63,538 nucleotides of DNA from Bacillota bacterium (GCA_017577895.1 PKQY01000005.1:1-63538); one strand, 5' to 3'; shown: positions 34,370 through 43,363, counted from the first letter of the stretch. A program made the numbers and translations. The notes: generated by a model from the sequence alone, not told the origin.

Positions 34370-34858
34370 ATGCGTTTTCCCCTGTTACGCCGGCGGTGGT
34401 TCGGCCTGCTGCTGTTGGGCCTCGTGCTCATCACCGGCGCCTGCGGCAACACCGGCAACGCATCCGAAAGCACCGGCCAACCCCAAGAATCATCGCCGCA
34501 AGGCCAAGATGCGCCGACACCGGTTTCGTTTGAAATTGCCGACATCAACACCCAGCAGCTGGAGGAACTGCAGGAGCAGCCGGCCGGCGCCTATTGGGTC
34601 ACGGTCGATGACAAGACGTATTTGGTGGTGACGGCCGGGCAAAAACCGACTGCTGGCTTTACCGTTCACATCGAAGCCGTGACGTTTGACGGCACCGCAT
34701 TGAACATCCGGGCCCAGCTGCAAGAACCGAAGCCGGGCGACATGGTCGCTCAAGTGATCACATTTCCGATGGTCGCACTTTCCATCTTGGACGAATCGCT
34801 CCACCATGCGCCGGCCACCGTCGAGTGGACGTCGGCACCATCGAATCCCGCCTCGTAA
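34370..34858 (+). CDS. Lipoprotein with PrcB-like C-terminal domain
   Basis: A 162-residue exported lipoprotein. The lipobox ITGAC puts the lipid on Cys25, followed by a Ser/Gln/Thr linker. The rest (YLVVTAGQKPTAGFTVHIEA, then VAQVITFPMVALSI) fits the PrcB C-terminal domain, found in a protease-complex subunit and in many stand-alone lipoproteins. ATG 34370 follows AAAGGGTG. It lies 35 bases after the glycosyltransferase gene and before the terminator, so it may ride on the mannose operon. Confidence 0.78.
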   Translation: MRFPLLRRRWFGLLLLGLVLITGACGNTGNASESTGQPQESSPQGQDAPTPVSFEIADINTQQLEELQEQPAGAYWVTVDDKTYLVVTAGQKPTAGFTVHIEAVTFDGTALNIRAQLQEPKPGDMVAQVITFPMVALSILDESLHHAPATVEWTSAPSNPAS

Positions 34859-34887
34859 ACCGACAACCGGCACCGGACACAAAACAA

Positions 34888-34924
34888 CCGCACCCCGAAA
34901 CCGAAACGGGGTGCGGATTTTTTA
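34888..34924. terminator. Bidirectional terminator between mannose and riboflavin operons
   Basis: CCGCACCCCG and CGGGGTGCGG form a perfect 10-base stem with a 9-base loop, followed by ATTTTTT on plus and TTGTTTT on minus. It ends the converging operons. Confidence 0.92.
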
Positions 34925-34932
34925 CGGATTTT

Positions 34933-35400
34933 TTAGCCAAACTGGCGGACGAGATTGGCCATTTCGATGGCCGCCACGGCGGCATCCCAACCTTTGTTGC
35001 CCGCCTTTGTTCCCGCCCGCTCGACGGCCTGTTCAATCGTATCCGTGGTGAGGATGCCGAAAATGACCGGCACTTTCCCGTTCATCGCCAACTGCCCGAC
35101 CCCTTTGGCTGCTTCGCCGGCCACATAGTCGAAATGGGCGGTGGCGCCGCGAATGACGGCCCCCAGCGTGATCACGGCGTCAAACCGGCCGCTGTCCACC
35201 ATTTTTTTCGCCATAAACGGAATTTCAAACGCACCCGGTACCCAAGCCACTTCCACATCGTCCGGCGCCACGCCGTGGCGACGGCAGGCATCCAATGCCC
35301 CTTCCAACAGCTTTTCGGTGATAAAGCTGTTAAATCTCCCGGCGACAATCCCGATGCGCAAACCTTGGCCGAGCAAATTCCCTTCCCATACTTTTGCCAA
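34933..35400 (-). CDS. ribH: 6,7-dimethyl-8-ribityllumazine synthase
   Basis: A 155-residue enzyme that condenses the pyrimidine from RibD with dihydroxybutanone phosphate from RibBA. Conserved: GRFNSFITEKLLEGA, WVPGAFEIPF, LGAVIRGATAHFDYV and NKGWDAAVAAIEMANL. I chose TTG 35400, five bases after GGGAGGTGG, which gives the usual length; a TTG at 35427 is unsupported. Last gene of the rib operon, 46 bases after ribBA. Confidence 0.95.
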   Translation of the reverse strand: MAKVWEGNLLGQGLRIGIVAGRFNSFITEKLLEGALDACRRHGVAPDDVEVAWVPGAFEIPFMAKKMVDSGRFDAVITLGAVIRGATAHFDYVAGEAAKGVGQLAMNGKVPVIFGILTTDTIEQAVERAGTKAGNKGWDAAVAAIEMANLVRQFG

Positions 35401-35446
35401 ACCATCCACCTCCCGTTGTGTCTGCAACTACGAAGGACTTGACCGA

Positions 35447-36652
35447 TCAAAGGGACAGCTGCAACGTATGCCCCATCTTTTTCTTTTTCGTTTCCAAATA
35501 CCGATAATTGCACGGGTTCGGCGGAATTTCCAACGGCACCTGCTCCACGATCTCCAGTCCGTAGCCTTGCAGGCCGTGCAACTTTTTCGGGTTGTTGGTC
35601 ATGAGGCGCATTTTTCGCACGCCCAAATCCCGCAAAATTTGGGCGCCGATGCCGTAATCCCGCAAGTCGGCCGGGAAACCGAGCTTTTCATTGGCTTCCA
35701 CCGTATCCAGCCCTTGGTCTTGCAGGCGGTACGCCCGCAGCTTGTTCAACAGGCCGATGCCCCGGCCTTCTTGGCGCATGTACAACAACACACCTCGGCC
35801 CTCCTCAGAAATGCGCCGCAATGCCGCATGCAACTGGGGGCCGCAGTCGCAGCGCCACGAACCGAACACGTCGCCGGTCAAACATTCCGAATGCACCCGG
35901 ACCAACACCGGCTCGTCCCCTCGGATGTCGCCTTTGACCAGCGCCAAATGTTCCTTGTCGTCGACGCTGTTGGAATAGGCCACCGCCAAAAATTCCCCGT
36001 ACTCGGTCGGCAGCGTCACTTCCACTTCCCGCTTGATCAACGTCTCTCTCCGTTTCCGGTACTCGATCAAGTCGGCGATGGAGATAATTTTCAAGTCGTG
36101 CTCCCGGGCCATTTCCAGCAATTCCGGCAATCGGGCCATCGTACCGTCTTCTTTGACCACTTCGCAGATGACGCCAGCCGGAGTGCTGCCGGCCAACACG
36201 GCCAAGTCCACCGCCGCTTCGGTATGACCGGCGCGGCGCAACACGCCGCCTTTGCGGGCGATGAGCGGAAAGATGTGGCCGGGCCGGCGAAAATCAGACG
36301 GCTTGCTGTTCGGATCGATGAGGGCCTGAACCGTCCGGGCCCGTTCGTAGGCCGAAATGCCGGTCGTCGTCGAACAGTGATCCACGGAAATGGTAAAGGC
36401 GGTGCCATGGGGATCGGTGTTGTGTTCCACCATGGGCGGCAATTCCAATTCCTTGGCCCGTTCTTCGGTAATGGGCACACATACCAAGCCGCGGCCGTAC
36501 GTGATCATAAAGTTGATCACTTCCGGCGTCGCTTTTTCCGCCAAAGCGACCAAGTCGCCTTCATTTTCCCGATCCTCGTCGTCGACCACGAGAATCATCT
36601 TGCCGGCTTTCAACGCTTCCAACGCATCTTCAATCGAATCCAGTTTTCCCAT
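35447..36652 (-). CDS. ribBA: Bifunctional DHBP synthase / GTP cyclohydrolase II
   Basis: A 401-residue fusion. The N-terminal half makes 3,4-dihydroxy-2-butanone 4-phosphate (VVDDEDRENEGDLV). The C-terminal half opens GTP with a zinc site (SECLTGDVFGSWRCDCGPQL) and the RQEGRGIGL motif. ATG 36652 follows GGGAGGGAGC. It supplies both branches of riboflavin synthesis. Confidence 0.96.
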   Translation of the reverse strand: MGKLDSIEDALEALKAGKMILVVDDEDRENEGDLVALAEKATPEVINFMITYGRGLVCVPITEERAKELELPPMVEHNTDPHGTAFTISVDHCSTTTGISAYERARTVQALIDPNSKPSDFRRPGHIFPLIARKGGVLRRAGHTEAAVDLAVLAGSTPAGVICEVVKEDGTMARLPELLEMAREHDLKIISIADLIEYRKRRETLIKREVEVTLPTEYGEFLAVAYSNSVDDKEHLALVKGDIRGDEPVLVRVHSECLTGDVFGSWRCDCGPQLHAALRRISEEGRGVLLYMRQEGRGIGLLNKLRAYRLQDQGLDTVEANEKLGFPADLRDYGIGAQILRDLGVRKMRLMTNNPKKLHGLQGYGLEIVEQVPLEIPPNPCNYRYLETKKKKMGHTLQLSL

Positions 36653-36693
36653 TGCTGCTCCCTCCCGTGTACGGTGCCGCCCGTTTGACGAGA

Positions 36694-37350
36694 TTACATA
36701 AACCCGTTGTTCTTCAAATCGTCCCAACTCAACCCCCGCTTGGCCTCCAACAACCCGCTCTGTTGCAAATATTGCCGGACGTACTTGCCCAACATGTCCG
36801 ACTCCAAATTAACCGTATCTCCCACCTGCTTGTACTGCAAAATCGTATTCGTCAACGTATGGGGGATAATGGAGACGCTGAACCGGTCCGAATACACATT
36901 GACCACGGTCAAGCTGATGCCGTCCACCGCGACGGAACCTTTCGGAACCAACTGTTGCAAAAACGACTCGTCGGCGGCAAACTCAAACAGCACCGCATTG
37001 GCCACCGGCGTGCGGCTGACAACCCGGCCGGTGGCGTCCACATGCCCGCTGACGAAGTGGCCGCCGAACCGGCTGGTCGGCGTCATGGCCCGCTCCAAAT
37101 TGACCGGCGCACCGGGCTGCAACTCGCCCAGGTTGGTGCGTTTCATCGTCTCCGGCATCACATCCACCGAAAACGAACGGCCCGCTTCAAACCGGGTCAC
37201 CGTCAGGCAAACGCCGTTGACCGCGATGCTGTCGCCTAACCGCACCCCGTCCAGCACCCGTTGTGCCCCGATGGTCATCTCCATGGCCTGCGTGCCTTGC
37301 CGCCGCAGGGCGATCACCCGTCCGATCTCTTCAATAATTCCTGTAAACAT
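36694..37350 (-). CDS. ribE: Riboflavin synthase, alpha subunit
   Basis: A 218-residue enzyme with two lumazine-binding repeats, starting MFTGIIEEIGRV and with conserved VNGVCLTV and GHFVSGHVDATG in the first repeat and VDGISLTVVNV in the second. It dismutates lumazine to riboflavin. ATG 37350 is preceded by AAGGAGG. Confidence 0.96.
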   Translation of the reverse strand: MFTGIIEEIGRVIALRRQGTQAMEMTIGAQRVLDGVRLGDSIAVNGVCLTVTRFEAGRSFSVDVMPETMKRTNLGELQPGAPVNLERAMTPTSRFGGHFVSGHVDATGRVVSRTPVANAVLFEFAADESFLQQLVPKGSVAVDGISLTVVNVYSDRFSVSIIPHTLTNTILQYKQVGDTVNLESDMLGKYVRQYLQQSGLLEAKRGLSWDDLKNNGFM

Positions 37351-37392
37351 CGCTGTCCTCCTTGTGCATCTAGAGGGAACCGTCTTTGGCCA

Positions 37393-38604
37393 TCATTGCC
37401 GGCTGCCGGAATAGTCCGGGGTCCCGATGATGCAAACATCTTCTCCCACCTGTTCCACCCGGACATCGGTCAACCGGATGGCGTCGGCCATGCGCGGAAA
37501 TCCCGGTCCGTCAAAGGGAGTCGGGGATGTGGCACCGCCAATGAGTTTTGGCGCAATAAACGCCACCACTTCATCCACCAACTGTTGGGCCAACAGCGAA
37601 AAATTCAACGTCCCGCCGCCTTCCACCAGCACCGACGTCACCCCGCGCCGGCCCAAATCGTCCATCACGGCCGCCACATCCACCCTTCGGCCCGCCGGGT
37701 CGGCGCTCGCGCTGCCATCAGACCGATGCAACGGCTGTTCACCGTCGCCGGCCGGTGTCGTCGATGCAGCCGGCTTGTGGGAAGCGGCCGGCACGACCAC
37801 CACCTCGACCCCGTGGCGACGCAACGCGGCTTCTTTCTCCGGGGAAACCGGGTCGGTCGTATAAACCAAGGTCGGCGCCTCCTGGTTCCGCACGAGCCGG
37901 CAATCCAAAGGCAACCGCAAGCGGGAATCGAGGACTACCCGAATCGGCGGCCGTCCCTTGGCTTCCTCCCAACGGACGGTCAATTGCGGATCGTCCTGCA
38001 AGACCGTATTGATGCCCACCATCACTGCGTCGTGTTGCCGGCGCAACCGGTGCACCCGACGGCGTGCTTCCTCGCCGGTCACCCAACGGCTGTCGCCGGT
38101 ATAGGCCGCCAACTTGCCGTCCAGCGTGGCGGCGGTCTTGACCGTCACAAACGGACGGCCGGTGGTGGTCCACTTGAAGAAGTAACGGTTCAAATGCCGA
38201 GCTTCCGCTTCGCAAACCCCGACCACGACCTCCAGGCCCGCCTGTTTAAGCCGCGCGATGCCCGAGCCGTGAACACGGGGATTCGGGTCGGTACACGCAA
38301 TGACCACTTTGCGAATGCCGGCGGCGATGATCTGCTCCGTGCAGGGAGGCGTTTTCCCGTAATGGTTGCACGGCTCCAGCGTCACGTAAAGCGTGGCGCC
38401 GGCGGCTTTTTCCCCGGCCATCCGCAACGCGTGCACTTCCGCATGGGGCTCACCGGCCCGCAGATGGGCGCCAAGCCCCACCACTTCCCCGTTCCGCACG
38501 ACGACCGCGCCGACCGCGGGATTGGGGGAAGTTTGACCCAGCGCCGCTCGGGCCAGCTCCAGCGCCATGTTCATCCACCGGACATCACCCACTTGGACCA
38601 CCAT
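37393..38604 (-). CDS. ribD: Bifunctional pyrimidine deaminase / reductase RibD
   Basis: A protein of about 403 residues. The deaminase half has TSPNPAVGAVVV, HAEVHALRMAG and the zinc Cys pair in EPCNHYGKTPPC; the reductase half has TVKTAATLDGKLA, GINTVLQDDPQLTVR and VEGGGTLNFSLL. The start is either ATG 38604 or GTG 38592; the reading frame stays open far upstream into the riboswitch but cannot be translated from there. An insertion rich in Ala, Gly and Ser (around KPAASTTPAGDGEQP) in the reductase half makes it longer than Bacillus RibD (about 361). Confidence 0.93.
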   Translation of the reverse strand: MVVQVGDVRWMNMALELARAALGQTSPNPAVGAVVVRNGEVVGLGAHLRAGEPHAEVHALRMAGEKAAGATLYVTLEPCNHYGKTPPCTEQIIAAGIRKVVIACTDPNPRVHGSGIARLKQAGLEVVVGVCEAEARHLNRYFFKWTTTGRPFVTVKTAATLDGKLAAYTGDSRWVTGEEARRRVHRLRRQHDAVMVGINTVLQDDPQLTVRWEEAKGRPPIRVVLDSRLRLPLDCRLVRNQEAPTLVYTTDPVSPEKEAALRRHGVEVVVVPAASHKPAASTTPAGDGEQPLHRSDGSASADPAGRRVDVAAVMDDLGRRGVTSVLVEGGGTLNFSLLAQQLVDEVVAFIAPKLIGGATSPTPFDGPGFPRMADAIRLTDVRVEQVGEDVCIIGTPDYSGSRQ

Positions 38605-38624
38605 CCTTCCCGTTCCAAGCCGAT

Positions 38625-38652
38625 CAAAAAAGCCCCGTCCTTTAAACGGGGC
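38625..38652 (-). terminator. Attenuator terminator of the FMN riboswitch
   Basis: GCCCCGT and ACGGGGC form the stem and are followed by TTTTTTG on the minus strand, 20-50 bases before ribD. It lies about 220 bases after the aptamer and is the expected FMN-dependent stop. Confidence 0.8.
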
Positions 38653-38873
38653 ACCACAGTCCAAGTTATCCAATCCAGTCGACGGACGTGTCGGTGCAGG
38701 CAAAAAAGGCCCATCTGCTGTGCACAAACTTTCCCGCCCAGCTGCACCAGAACACAAACGAGCACCCGCCTGTCGATGGCGGAGTCCCAGAAGAGCATCC
38801 GACATCCACAATCCGCCCGCTCCAAAAAAAGCGCGCGACAAGCGCATGCAGGCATACGTCCGCCGTCGTGGTT

Positions 38874-39008
38874 GGATCCTTCTCCCATCCAGACTATACT
38901 GTCGGTTTCGGAATTTCACCGAATCCACCGCATTGCGCGGGTCGCGGACTGAGGCGCACCCAGGGCACGCCATCACCGCCGGTCGGGAATTTCACCCTGC
39001 CCCGAAGG
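38874..39008 (-). promoter_or_regulatory. FMN riboswitch (RFN element)
   Basis: On the minus strand all conserved blocks are present in order: TTCGGGGCAGGGTG, GAAATTCCCGACCGGCGGT, CAGTCCGCGACCCG, GATTCGGTGAAATTCCG and CCGACAGTATAGTCTGGATG, ending GGGAGAAGGA. This aptamer binds FMN and shuts off the riboflavin genes. A TTGACC at 39084-39089 (minus) could be the -35 of its promoter, but the -10 is poor. Confidence 0.97.
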
Positions 39009-39167
39009 ACACAACCAGACGATTTAGTTTCCGATGATTTCTTGAAGTTTCCTGAAGCCTTGATTTCACTGGATGTTTTGGCTGGTCAACTTTTCCTGGC
39101 AAAATCCTGCCAAACAATCAGCGAACATCTCGTTTTGTATGAAACAAGAATAACACCAAATAAAAAA

Positions 39168-39200
39168 AAGAGCAAGGAAATTCACTCCTGCTCTCTACCT
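39168..39200 (-). terminator. Terminator after the 39.2-39.5 kb remnant
   Basis: On the minus strand AGAGCAGGA pairs with TCC-TTGCTCT (one bulge) and is followed by TTTTTTTTATT. It overlaps the stop of the degraded minus-strand frame. Confidence 0.7.
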
Positions 39201-39469
39201 TCTAACCATTTGAAAAACACATCGAGAGATACACGGATGAGTCCTCTCCCTTCATTATCCCCCTCCTTTACGACCGCTATATCAAGGATCAACGCAAGCC
39301 GGTAAAATGCCCGCCAGCGGATTTTGGCGTATGCAGGCTGGCTAATTGGCGTCTGAAATTCGTGGCAATAAACGTGATAATCGGTGATATAGTCGTCTTC
39401 CGGGCATATTTTCGACCGCTTTTTGTTTTCTTCCGGTCCAGTTCCGGCAGCTCGTATTGTTGCATCATG
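39182..39469 (-). pseudogene. Degraded gene fragment, no start codon
   Basis: An open frame of 95 codons ends at 39182, just before a good terminator, and reads like a real protein (AYAKIRWRAFYRLALILD, LIRVSLDVFFKWLEGREQE). It has no ATG, GTG or TTG in its first half. A different frame from 39468 gives a plausible N-terminus (MMQQYELPELDRKKTK), so one or two frameshifts may have broken the gene. I cannot name the family; the first part faintly recalls phage ArpU-type regulators. Confidence 0.35.
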
Positions 39470-39520
39470 TCACATCGCTTGGAGGGATGCCCCTGCCAAA
39501 CCGGGGCGTTTCGTAAAATC

Positions 39521-39550
39521 TACGAAATGTGTAATTACGAAATGTGTAAT
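39521..39550. repeat. Perfect 15-base tandem repeat
   Basis: TACGAAATGTGTAAT occurs twice in direct succession in an AT-rich intergenic stretch. Possible operator pair or replication-slippage product. Confidence 0.8.
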
Positions 39551-39642
39551 CTTAATGTCATTTATAAAGGAAGCCTTTTAAATATAATCATGTTATGTTA
39601 GCATTTCTATAATTACTGTTTACTGGGAGAGGCAGGGAAAAA

Positions 39643-39825
39643 GTGATTTTGAACGTACGGTGCATAATATCCATACTCACAGCTTTTTTATTCATCGTTC
39701 TTGTATTTATGAATTTTTTAGGTTATTGGGAAGCCAATCCAGCAATACAAATTCTTTTTTTCTTTATCATGGTAGTAACCATTTTTAATGCGGGGATAGA
39801 GGTTGGCAAAAATTTCAAGGGCTAA
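39643..39825 (+). CDS. Putative small membrane protein
   Basis: Sixty residues with two hydrophobic segments (about 6-28 and 33-55), starting at GTG 39643 after a purine-rich GGGAGAGGCAGGG region. AT content is higher than in the neighbours, which hints at a foreign origin. A strong terminator follows 20 bases after the stop codon. No family recognised. Confidence 0.45.
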   Translation: MILNVRCIISILTAFLFIVLVFMNFLGYWEANPAIQILFFFIMVVTIFNAGIEVGKNFKG

Positions 39826-39846
39826 TTGGATAGTTCCAGTTAACTC

Positions 39847-39893
39847 AGCCTGTAGACAAAGCTCCTTACGGAGACGGTCTACAGGCTTTTTTT
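39847..39893 (+). terminator. Terminator with AGCCTGTAGAC arms
   Basis: AGCCTGTAGAC pairs perfectly with GTCTACAGGCT around an inner GCTCC/GGAG hairpin and is followed by TTTTTT. The same arms recur at 60500-60540. Confidence 0.9.
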
Positions 39894-40015
39894 GTCGAAA
39901 TCACATCAAGAACCAAAAAAGGAAATTCATCCTTGTCCTTTACACACAAAAGCAAATCCACCAGAAATGCTCATCCACCTTCTGGCGGCAATATTGTCTA
40001 CAGTGCGAGATTCCA

Positions 40016-41236
40016 TTATCGATGAGTGATCGATGAGTGAAAAGTAGCCGACCGGTGGCTGTTTTTCCAAAACCGGACCAGATCGGGCGCCAGTTGTCCC
40101 GTCGTCGACACGGCAGGTGCCAACGACAAGACAAGCCCGCTGACGCCAAAATAGATGAGTGCCACTTGCGGCAAAAACAGCGGATGATCGACGAGGCCGT
40201 GGGCCATCAAGGCCGCCATCGCGCCGGCCAACACCGGCGCATGGGGCCGGCCGGCCGCCGTCAGTTGGTACAAACCTTTCCAGACGAACACTTGCATCCA
40301 AACAAACAACACCAAGCCGATGAGCCCTAATTCGACGGCAACGGACAACAACGTGTTGTGGGCATGGGGCAACGGTACGGGATAACCCGTTTCCCACGGC
40401 GGCAAAAACCACATGTTCGCCAATCCGATGCCGGTCACCGGCCGGGACAAAAACAGATCCAGACCCGACCGCCAAATGTCCAAACGGGTTTCTAAAGATT
40501 GCCAAAACAAATGTCCCCGCGGCAACCACTCCGGCCGAAAAAAACCAACTGTCAACAACAGGGCGGCCATGCCGCCCACCCCGAACCATGCTTGCCGCCG
40601 ATAGCGCACCAGCAAATAACAGCCGGTTCCCGCCAACCATGCCATGAATCCGCCCCGGGAACCGGTAAAATAAAGGGCGCCCATGAGCACGATCATTTCC
40701 GCCACAATCAACCGTTTTCCAGCGCGAGAAGCCCGTTCCCACATCCACAACCCTAAGATGAGCAACACGGCGTACCAACTGGCCGCAAAGTTGGGATTGC
40801 TGAACGTGCCGGAAATTCTATCCTCCGAAATGGGTACTAACGGAACCCACCCCATCATCCGGGTAAAGACATTGGCCGCTGCCGGCCATTGGTCCATTTG
40901 TTGCAACCAGCCGATGAGCGCCGTACCGGTGCCGAGATGAAACAACCGCCGAAACAGACGGTCCAATTCCTCTTCCTGCCACACGCGGGAGATGATCCAC
41001 TGATGGAACAGAAAAAAACAGGCCAAGACGACCGTGGCCGCCATGCTGACCCAACTGTTATAAAAGACGGCAACGGCAAAACTCCACATGGTCAAGAGCA
41101 ACAATCCGACGCTGTACGGCTCCAGCTTCACTTCCCGCAAGTGAAACAACGTGTACCCCGCCACTCCCACCAACCACAACAGGCATGCCAACGGCGAATA
41201 CAGAATCGCCGTCAGCGACAGTTCAACCCCCATCAT
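40016..41236 (-). CDS. O-antigen-ligase-family membrane protein
   Basis: A 406-residue protein with about 10 membrane spans and a large extracytoplasmic loop between residues 240 and 310. SGTFSNPNFAASWY and the loop PLPHAHNTLLSVAVELGLIG are hallmarks of the Wzy/WaaL (O-antigen ligase/polymerase) family, which transfers or polymerises lipid-linked glycans. In Gram-positive bacteria members often glycosylate surface polymers or proteins. The mannose operon 6 kb away could supply the glycan, but no linkage is proven. ATG 41236 follows GGGGG. Confidence 0.82.
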   Translation of the reverse strand: MMGVELSLTAILYSPLACLLWLVGVAGYTLFHLREVKLEPYSVGLLLLTMWSFAVAVFYNSWVSMAATVVLACFFLFHQWIISRVWQEEELDRLFRRLFHLGTGTALIGWLQQMDQWPAAANVFTRMMGWVPLVPISEDRISGTFSNPNFAASWYAVLLILGLWMWERASRAGKRLIVAEMIVLMGALYFTGSRGGFMAWLAGTGCYLLVRYRRQAWFGVGGMAALLLTVGFFRPEWLPRGHLFWQSLETRLDIWRSGLDLFLSRPVTGIGLANMWFLPPWETGYPVPLPHAHNTLLSVAVELGLIGLVLFVWMQVFVWKGLYQLTAAGRPHAPVLAGAMAALMAHGLVDHPLFLPQVALIYFGVSGLVLSLAPAVSTTGQLAPDLVRFWKNSHRSATFHSSITHR

Positions 41237-41514
41237 AAAACCCCCATTTGGTTTCTCTCTCTCTGCTTTTTGTTTGTTTAAGATGTGAAATGTTTCTTTT
41301 CTCTATCTGTCTCTATCTGTATAGACGCTTTTTTCTGTCCATGGTCTCTCGAGTCGTCTGTTGTTGTGGATGCTTTTTCTCTCGTTTGGCGCGTGTCATG
41401 TTCCCTGATTCCTATGCCCGTCTGTCTTTTTATATGCTTCGGATGACCATGGCTTTTTCAGGCGTCGAAATCCGTCACAACCTGTTGTCTGCTGTAGGAT
41501 GCCGGAGTCCGTCA
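41237..41514. other. Intergenic, pyrimidine-rich on plus strand
   Basis: No gene seen. It contains a perfect tandem of CTCTATCTGT (41301-41320) and a CTCTCTCTC run. The promoter of the O-antigen-ligase-like gene should lie here on the minus strand, but I cannot point to one. Confidence 0.4.
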
Positions 41515-42579
41515 TCACGGAGAAGAACGATGGCCAAGACACGCCGCTTGCAGGCTGGCGAATAAGACCGCTTCCTGCCTCCGCAACTGCTGGGCCTCTT
41601 CTACAGAAATCGCTCGAAAGCAGAGTTCGTCCCCCGGTTTGCGCTGGGCGACATACGGGAGGTCGACGCCGGCGACGACGCCGATAACCGCGTAACCGCC
41701 GGTCACCTGACAATCGGCCATCAAAACAATCGGCTGGCCGTCGGCCGGCACTTGAATGGTTCCGGGAAAAATAAACGTCGGCAAAATGTCGGCCGTTTGT
41801 TGATGCGTCAAAGCCGGACCTTGCAACCGATACCCCATCCGATCCGACGCTGGGGAAACGCGGTAATTTGATGCCAAAAAACGTTGCCACGCCTCCGGGT
41901 GAAAATGATCGGCGTGGGGCCCGCGGATCACCCGTACCGGCCGGAACGCCGCATAGTCGGGAATCCATCGCGGCGCCAGGCGTCGCCGCATCGCGCTGAA
42001 CGGTCGGCTTCGCGCGCCCAAGTCAGGCACGGGAATCCGATCGCCCGTTTTCAGCGCTCTCCCATGCCAACCGCCGTATCCCCCTCTTAAGTTTGTTGCG
42101 GCGCTGCCCATCACGGGAGGCACTGGAAAGCCGCCGGCGACCGCCAAATAGCCGCGGGCCCCGGAGGAACACGGCCCCATCACCAAACGGGCACCGGCCT
42201 CCACCGGCACCGCCTGCCAGGCTGGCACGGGCACCCCGTCCAAATGCGCATGAAAATCGCCGCCCGTAATGGCAATGACTTGCGCGCACGAAAACCGAAT
42301 CACCGGTCCGATCAATGTAAATTCCAATACCGGAGCGTCGGGGGGATTGCCGACCAGCAAGTTGGCCACTTGCATGGAAAAACGGTCCATCGCCCCGGAG
42401 AGAGGCACACCATACACTTGTTTACCCGGCCGCCCCAGGTCCTGAATGGTGGTCAGCAGCCCCCCTTTTTCCAACTCGATGTATCCGGCATCTCCCGACA
42501 TTCCCGTCGCTTCTGACCGATGTTCTCCGGCGCTGTCGGACGACACCAACCGTGATACCGACGTTTTGGCCGACATCAA
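41515..42579 (-). CDS. pxpC: 5-oxoprolinase subunit C
   Basis: A protein of about 354 residues, the biotin-carboxyltransferase-like subunit (KipA type) of the ATP-dependent PxpABC 5-oxoprolinase that opens pyroglutamate to glutamate. Features: LLTTIQDLGRPGKQVYGVPL, SGAMDRFSMQVANLLVGN and ADCQVTGGYAVIGVV. TTG 42579 lies 9 bases after AAAGGAGG; ATG 42576 is the alternative. Third gene of pxpA-pxpB-pxpC. Confidence 0.92.
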   Translation of the reverse strand: MMSAKTSVSRLVSSDSAGEHRSEATGMSGDAGYIELEKGGLLTTIQDLGRPGKQVYGVPLSGAMDRFSMQVANLLVGNPPDAPVLEFTLIGPVIRFSCAQVIAITGGDFHAHLDGVPVPAWQAVPVEAGARLVMGPCSSGARGYLAVAGGFPVPPVMGSAATNLRGGYGGWHGRALKTGDRIPVPDLGARSRPFSAMRRRLAPRWIPDYAAFRPVRVIRGPHADHFHPEAWQRFLASNYRVSPASDRMGYRLQGPALTHQQTADILPTFIFPGTIQVPADGQPIVLMADCQVTGGYAVIGVVAGVDLPYVAQRKPGDELCFRAISVEEAQQLRRQEAVLFASLQAACLGHRSSP

Positions 42580-42658
42580 CGCGGGTCTCCTCCTTTGCGC
42601 GGCCGAAGTGACCGCTCCTGCTTTTTTTCGGTACTACTTTCGCTTCCTGTGGCGTGTC

Positions 42659-43363
42659 TTACCCGGCGGACGGACCGTCCCGGTGAAGATCGATCTCCGA
42701 CGGCGAAATCGCCCGAAATCGAATGCGGCTTCCCGCCTGAAACAATGCCGGCGGATCGCGGCGCCAATCAAAAATCGTCCAGGGTGTCCAGCCGATGATG
42801 TGCCATCCGCCTGGCGAAGACAGCGGATAAATGCCGGTCAAGTTTCCGGCAATGGCCACCGAACCGGCCCGGACCGACAGGCTGGGGGACGATTTGCGGG
42901 GCAGCACGAGCCGCTCATCCAACGCTCCGGCATACGGAAAACCCGACAAAAAGCCGATCATCCACACTTTGTACAATTTGCCCGTGTGGATGGCCACCAC
43001 TTCATCTTCGGTGAGGGAACAGGCTTGGGCGACGGCCGGCAAGTCGGGGCCGTATTCGCCGCCGTACACCACCGGCACTTCCAATACCGGCACAGTCGTC
43101 TTGGGCTCCGGCGGTTTCTGGCGATCCAACTGGCGAATCCGCGCCGCCAATTGCTCGTACGAAAGCCGCAGCGGATCGTAAATGACGGCCAAACTGTCAA
43201 AGGCCGGAAACACTTGTTGGACGCCCGGAATCCCTGCCGCTCGGATGCGCCGGGCCCAGGCGTCCACTTCCTCCACGATGGCCGGCTCGGGCCTTGTGCC
43301 CGAGCCTTTCCATCGCATCAGCAAGACGTCATCCCCGTACGGCCAAAGCTGTATGTTCTCCAT
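42659..43363 (-). CDS. pxpB: 5-oxoprolinase subunit B
   Basis: A 234-residue KipI-type allophanate-hydrolase-subunit-1-like protein. Conserved: VPVVYGGEYGPDLPAVA, MIGFLSGFPYAG and LPRKSSPSLSVRAGSVAIAG, GGWHIIGWTP. It forms the 5-oxoprolinase with PxpA and PxpC; the KipI name comes from an inhibitory effect on the sporulation kinase KinA in B. subtilis. It lies 79 bases before pxpC. Confidence 0.93.
   Translation of the reverse strand: MENIQLWPYGDDVLLMRWKGSGTRPEPAIVEEVDAWARRIRAAGIPGVQQVFPAFDSLAVIYDPLRLSYEQLAARIRQLDRQKPPEPKTTVPVLEVPVVYGGEYGPDLPAVAQACSLTEDEVVAIHTGKLYKVWMIGFLSGFPYAGALDERLVLPRKSSPSLSVRAGSVAIAGNLTGIYPLSSPGGWHIIGWTPWTIFDWRRDPPALFQAGSRIRFRAISPSEIDLHRDGPSAG

Noticed and set aside
38605..38976. 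N-terminal extension of ribD upstream of 38604
   Set aside because: It would translate the terminator and FMN riboswitch; RibD homology starts just after 38604.
39521..39550. CRISPR repeat
   Set aside because: Only two contiguous 15-base units without spacers.
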